A stretch of DNA of 9,595 nucleotides from Trebonia sp. (GTDB lineage: Bacteria; Actinomycetota; Actinomycetes; Streptosporangiales; Streptosporangiaceae). Numbering within the stretch: position 1 is the first letter of the stretch; each line of letters starts with the position of its first letter. The DNA is taken from assembly GCA_030038035.1 (NCBI GenBank), contig JASHPP010000779.1, positions 1-9,595 on the forward strand, written 5' to 3'. The position numbers and the translations under genes were made by a program. Under the pieces are notes generated by a model that saw only the letters and a program-made list of their open reading frames with translations, was not told the DNA's origin and did no database searches. Shown here piece by piece: positions 6,396 to 9,595 of this stretch.

Positions 6396-8156
6396 TCAGG
6401 TCCGGCGGTCCCACATCCAGCGGTACAGGCCGCCCGCGAGCAGCAGTTCGCTGTGGGTGCCACGCTGGACTACCCGGCCGGCCTGCAGGACCACGATCTC
6501 GTCGACCTGGTCGAGCCCGTCCAGCTGGTGGGTGATGAGCAGCGTGGCCCGTCCTGCGGTGAGGTCCAGCAGGTCGGCTGTCAGTGCCCGGCGCGCGTCC
6601 GGGTCGAGGCCGGCCGTCGGCTCGTCGAGGATCATCAGCGCCGGGTCCGCGAGCAGGGCCCTGGCCAGGGCGAGCCGCTGCCGCTCGCCGCCGGAGATCG
6701 CCGCGCCGTGCGCGCCGGCAAGCGTATGCAAACCGTCAGGGAGCGAGTCGATCCAGGGCAGCAGCCGGGCCCGCGCGGCGGCGGCGGCCAGGTCGTCGTC
6801 GCTCGCGTCCGGGCTGGCGAGGCGGAGGTTGCCGGCGATCGTGGTGTCGAAGATGTGCGGATCCTGCAGGCAGCCGCCGATGACGCGGCGCACGTCGTCG
6901 GCGGCGTAGCGGGCGAGGTCGCGACCGCACAGGGTCGCGGTGCCGCCGGCCAGGTCGACGAAGCGCATCAGCAGGGCCGCCACGGTGGATTTGCCCGCCC
7001 CGTTCGGGCCGACGAGGGCGACCCGCCGTCCCGGCTCGAGGTCGAGATCGACCCCGTCCAGGGCGAACGGGCCGTCCGGCAGGTAACGGACCCGGGCACC
7101 GCGCAGCGTGACGGTGACGGGCGGGGACGGCGGCGGAAGGGGATTGTCCGGCTCCCGCACAGGGTCGGGGGTGTCGAGGACGGCGAAGACCCGCCTGGCG
7201 GCCGTGCGCGCCTGCCCGATCTGCAGCGCGGCCCCGGTCAGCGGGCTGACCGCCTCGAACGCGGCCAGGGCCGTAAGCGTCAGCACGGCCAGCGGGACGC
7301 GGCTGAAGGCGCCCGCCCCGACGGCCGCGACCCCGAGGACGAGGGCGCCCCAGACGGTCAGGCCGGAAAGGAGCGCGGTCAGGCCCGTGCCCAGGCCGGT
7401 GGCCGCGGCCGACCGGCGGGCAAGCCCGGTGAGCTCGCCGTCCCTGGCCGTTATCCGCGCCAGGCTCGCGTCCTCGGCACCGAACGCGTGCAGGTCCGCG
7501 GCGCCCGCCAGCATGTTGGCCAGGCCGGCGGCCAGCTCACCGCGGGCGGGGCTGGTCCGGCGGCGCGAGGCCCGGTCGGCGACCGCGGCGACGGCAGGGA
7601 CGGCGGCGCCCGCGAGCAGCAGCCCCGCCGCGAGCACGCCGCCGGCGGGAACGAGGATCAGCAGGCACACGGTCACCGCCCCGGCGCCGACGAGAGCCGC
7701 GGTCAGCGGCGGGGCGATGCCGCGGATGAACAGGTCCTGCGCGCTGTCCACGTCGCAGATCAGCCGCGTGAGCAGGTCACCCGACCAGAACTCGGCGAGG
7801 CCGGCCGGCGCCAGCCGGGCGAGCCGGCGGAAGACCGCCACCCGCGTGTCCGCCAGGACGCGGAACGCGGCGTCGTGGGAGGCCAGCCGCTCGCCGTACC
7901 TGAACACACCGCGGCCGACGCTGAAGGCGCGCACCGCGACGACCGCGCCGCTGATGGCCACGATGCTCGGGTGCTGCGACGCCCGGGCCAGCAGGAAGCC
8001 AGAGACGGCCAGCAGCGCGACGGCGCAGCCGGTGGCCGCGGCGCCCGCCGCGGCGGCCAGCAGGAGCCGGCCGCGGACCATCCGGCCCAGCCGCAGCGTT
8101 CGCATGAGCGGGTCCCGGCCGCTCAATGGCCGGCCGGTCACCGGGTGGCCGGTCAC
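6396..8156 (-). CDS. cydC: CydC, thiol-exporter ABC subunit for cytochrome bd assembly
   Basis: The 586-residue half-transporter has a transmembrane domain (about 25-310, several Ala/Leu/Val-rich helices, first at 31-57) and a C-terminal ATPase. The CydC-type segment VGRGVFRYGERLASHDAAFR follows the second helix. ATPase motifs: Walker A GPNGAGKST (383-391), signature SGGERQ (488-493), Walker B LMILDEPTAGLD with Asp511/Glu512, and H-loop ITHQLD. With CydD it forms the inner-membrane heterodimer that exports cysteine or related thiols and is required for functional cytochrome bd oxidase (family knowledge from E. coli). The GTG at 8156 was chosen because it overlaps the cydD stop as GTGA, implying translational coupling; no good ribosome binding site is present. 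In-frame GTG 8141 and ATG 8105 (MRTLRLGRMV) are alternatives, the latter nearer to where homologues begin. The first ten residues come from a 15-base tandem duplication. Confidence 0.92.
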   Translation of the reverse strand: MTGHPVTGRPLSGRDPLMRTLRLGRMVRGRLLLAAAAGAAATGCAVALLAVSGFLLARASQHPSIVAISGAVVAVRAFSVGRGVFRYGERLASHDAAFRVLADTRVAVFRRLARLAPAGLAEFWSGDLLTRLICDVDSAQDLFIRGIAPPLTAALVGAGAVTVCLLILVPAGGVLAAGLLLAGAAVPAVAAVADRASRRRTSPARGELAAGLANMLAGAADLHAFGAEDASLARITARDGELTGLARRSAAATGLGTGLTALLSGLTVWGALVLGVAAVGAGAFSRVPLAVLTLTALAAFEAVSPLTGAALQIGQARTAARRVFAVLDTPDPVREPDNPLPPPSPPVTVTLRGARVRYLPDGPFALDGVDLDLEPGRRVALVGPNGAGKSTVAALLMRFVDLAGGTATLCGRDLARYAADDVRRVIGGCLQDPHIFDTTIAGNLRLASPDASDDDLAAAAARARLLPWIDSLPDGLHTLAGAHGAAISGGERQRLALARALLADPALMILDEPTAGLDPDARRALTADLLDLTAGRATLLITHQLDGLDQVDEIVVLQAGRVVQRGTHSELLLAGGLYRWMWDRRT

Positions 8157-8166
8157 CGGGTGGCCG
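8132..8166. repeat. 15-base tandem duplication spanning the cydD stop and cydC start
   Basis: The unit GGCCGGTCACCGGGT occurs twice without mismatch (8132-8146, 8147-8161), with five further matching bases (8162-8166). Each copy carries, on the minus strand, a GTGA that in the cydC frame is a GTG start. In the copy nearer cydD the TGA is also the cydD stop. Translated in the cydC frame it encodes two similar pentapeptides, VTGHP and VTGRP (the first Val read as initiator Met). Confidence 0.9.
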
Positions 8167-9595
8167 CCAGGAGGGCTGGCTGGCCGGCCGGGACGAGCCT
8201 GCCCCGGTCGAGGCGCAGCACCCGGTCCGCCGGGATCCCTGCCTGCTGACTGTGACTGACCAGCAGCACGGTCCGGCCCGCCAGCAGCGTCTCGATCACG
8301 GCCATGAGCTGCCGGGCGGCCGCCGGATCCAGGTGTGCCGCCGGCTCGTCAAGCAACACAAGCGGGGCGTCCCACAAGAACGCGCGGGCCAGCGCGATCC
8401 GCTGCCGCTGGCCGGCGGAGAGGGTGAGCGCTCGTTCGGTCAGCTGGGCGCCGAAGCCGCCGGGCAGCGCGTCGATGAACTCCTCGGCGCCAGCCAGCCC
8501 GGCGGCCCGCCTGATCGCGGCCGGGCTGGCGCGGGAATCGCCGAGCGCGATGTTCTCCGCGACCGAGCCGGCGAACAGGTACGGACGCTGCGGCACCCAG
8601 GCGATCTGGCGGCGCCACGAGCGCACCGGGATCGCGCGCAGCTCGGTGCCGCCCACGTCGATCCGGCCGGATGCCGGCTCGCAGAACCGCAGCAACAGCC
8701 CTAGCAGCGAGCTCTTGCCCGCTCCGTTCGGCCCGGTGAGGACGATCCGCTCCCCCGGGCTGATCGTCAGGCAGATCCCGTCGAGCGCCGCGGCGGGCCG
8801 GCCCGGGTAGGTCAGCACGACGCCGGTCAGCGTGATCGGCTGGCTGCGCAGGTCGGCTTCCTTCCCGGGCACCGTGGTCACGGCCGGGCGAGGCTGACCG
8901 GGCCTGTCGGGCTGCCCGTGATCGTCTTCGAGCTCGAGGATATCGAGCGCGCGCTGGGCCGCTTCGGTGCCCTGCGCGCTGGCGTGGAACTGGGCGCCTA
9001 CGTTGCGCAGGGGCAGGTAGGCCTCGGGCGTCAGCAGCAGCACGAGCAGCGCGGTCTCGTAGCCGATGTGCCCGTACAGCAGCCGCAGCCCTACCTCCAC
9101 CGCCACCAGCGCGGTCGCCAGCGCGGCCGCCAGTTCCAGCACGAGCGCGGACAGGAACGTGACCCGCAGCGCGGCCATCGTGGCGGTCCTGTGCTCGCCT
9201 GTCACGTTCCTGATCACCTCGGCCTGGGCCCGGGCACGACCGAACGCCTTGAGCGTCGGCAGGCCTTCGACGACGTCGAGGAAGTGCCCGCCGAGCCGGG
9301 CCAGCAGCTGCCATTGCCGCTGGGTGCGCGCTTTGCCGTAGCTGCCGATAAGGATCCCGAAAAGCGGGACAAGCGGCAGCGTCACGGCGATGACAAGGCC
9401 GGATATCCAGTCGGCCGCGGTCACCCTGGCCAGCACAGCCAGCGGCACCAGGCAGGCGAGCACGAGCTGCGGCAGGTACCTGGCGAAGTACGCGTCGAGC
9501 GCGTCCAGCCCCGTGGTGGCCAGCGTGGTGATCTCGCCCGCCCGCTGGCCGGCCAGCCACGACGGCCCGAGCCGCAGCGCCTTCGCAGCCAGCCC
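8153..9595 (-). CDS. cydD: CydD, partner ABC subunit of the thiol exporter (5' end beyond window)
   Basis: The frame is open from the right edge to a TGA at 8153-8155, giving 480 residues. Compared with about 580 for the family, roughly 100 N-terminal residues (the first helices) lie outside. The visible part starts in the membrane domain; LAGQRAGEITTLATTGLDALDAYFARYLPQ and the EGLPTLKAFGRA segment are characteristic of CydD. The ATPase has Walker A GPNGAGKSS (288-296 of the visible part), signature LSAGQRQR, in which the second residue of LSGGQ is Ala as is usual for CydD-like subunits, and Walker B LVLLDEPAAHLD with the catalytic Glu. It pairs with CydC, whose start overlaps its stop by four bases. 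In Streptomyces the two are commonly one fused protein, in mycobacteria two; here they are two. cydA and cydB would be expected upstream, off the right edge; this cannot be confirmed. Confidence 0.93.
   Translation of the reverse strand, partial: GLAAKALRLGPSWLAGQRAGEITTLATTGLDALDAYFARYLPQLVLACLVPLAVLARVTAADWISGLVIAVTLPLVPLFGILIGSYGKARTQRQWQLLARLGGHFLDVVEGLPTLKAFGRARAQAEVIRNVTGEHRTATMAALRVTFLSALVLELAAALATALVAVEVGLRLLYGHIGYETALLVLLLTPEAYLPLRNVGAQFHASAQGTEAAQRALDILELEDDHGQPDRPGQPRPAVTTVPGKEADLRSQPITLTGVVLTYPGRPAAALDGICLTISPGERIVLTGPNGAGKSSLLGLLLRFCEPASGRIDVGGTELRAIPVRSWRRQIAWVPQRPYLFAGSVAENIALGDSRASPAAIRRAAGLAGAEEFIDALPGGFGAQLTERALTLSAGQRQRIALARAFLWDAPLVLLDEPAAHLDPAAARQLMAVIETLLAGRTVLLVSHSQQAGIPADRVLRLDRGRLVPAGQPALLAATR

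Noticed and set aside
5234..6535. 433-codon open frame on the plus strand opposite the Zwf-like gene
   Set aside because: Mirror of the coding frame, no recognisable domain, and it runs past the gene into the cydC 3' end.
6453..8249. 598-codon open frame on the plus strand opposite cydC
   Set aside because: Low-complexity Arg/Gly/Gln/Asp-rich translation with no motif. The opposite strand encodes a complete ABC protein with Walker A, signature and Walker B.
1..9595. CRISPR array, insertion sequence, integrase or phage signature
   Set aside because: No spaced identical repeats of 20-40 bases, no transposase or recombinase motifs, and no target-site duplications were seen. Gene composition is uniform apart from the 1818-2109 intergenic dip.

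Overview
The window is very GC-rich, with G/C at most third codon positions, GTG starts alongside ATG, purine-rich ribosome binding sites and an actinomycete-style gene set (secreted sedolisin, CydD/CydC, a short Zwf of the mycobacterial Zwf1 type). It most likely comes from a soil-type actinobacterial chromosome. Genus cannot be fixed from the sequence alone. No tRNA, rRNA, CRISPR, insertion sequence, integrase or phage gene is visible, and no stretch above 300 bases lacks a gene.

Layout. (1) Bases 1-1817, minus strand: a secreted pro-sedolisin (peptidase family S53) whose last few dozen residues lie beyond the left edge. (2) Bases 1818-2109: a divergent intergenic region with a good candidate promoter for the peptidase and a weaker one for the dehydratase. 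(3) Bases 2110-4912, plus strand: an IlvD/Edd-family sugar-acid dehydratase closely resembling L-arabinonate dehydratase, then a 100-base spacer with a striking G6-tract element, then an atypical short-chain dehydrogenase/epimerase. (4) Bases 4922-9595, minus strand, converging on the previous pair with only 9 bases between the stop codons: cydD (5' end beyond the right edge), cydC overlapping it by 4 bases, and, after a 97-base gap, a glucose-6-phosphate-dehydrogenase-like gene.

How they may work together. CydD and CydC form the heterodimeric ABC exporter of thiols (cysteine, glutathione or equivalents) needed for cytochrome bd assembly; cydA and cydB are expected beyond the right edge but are not seen. 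The Zwf-like protein has the fold motifs and the catalytic Asp/His of G6PD, but two residues that hold the substrate phosphate in characterised enzymes are replaced (His to Asn, Lys to Leu), and others in the substrate and cofactor sites are changed. It may not be a conventional G6PD. Its proximity to a dehydratase for non-phosphorylated aldonates suggests, as inference only, an oxidative route for a free sugar: dehydrogenase, then lactone/aldonate, then 2-keto-3-deoxy acid.

The best leads are the altered active site of the Zwf-like protein, the G-tract element, and a 15-base tandem duplication exactly at the cydD/cydC stop/start overlap. Nothing here is clearly a wholly new system.
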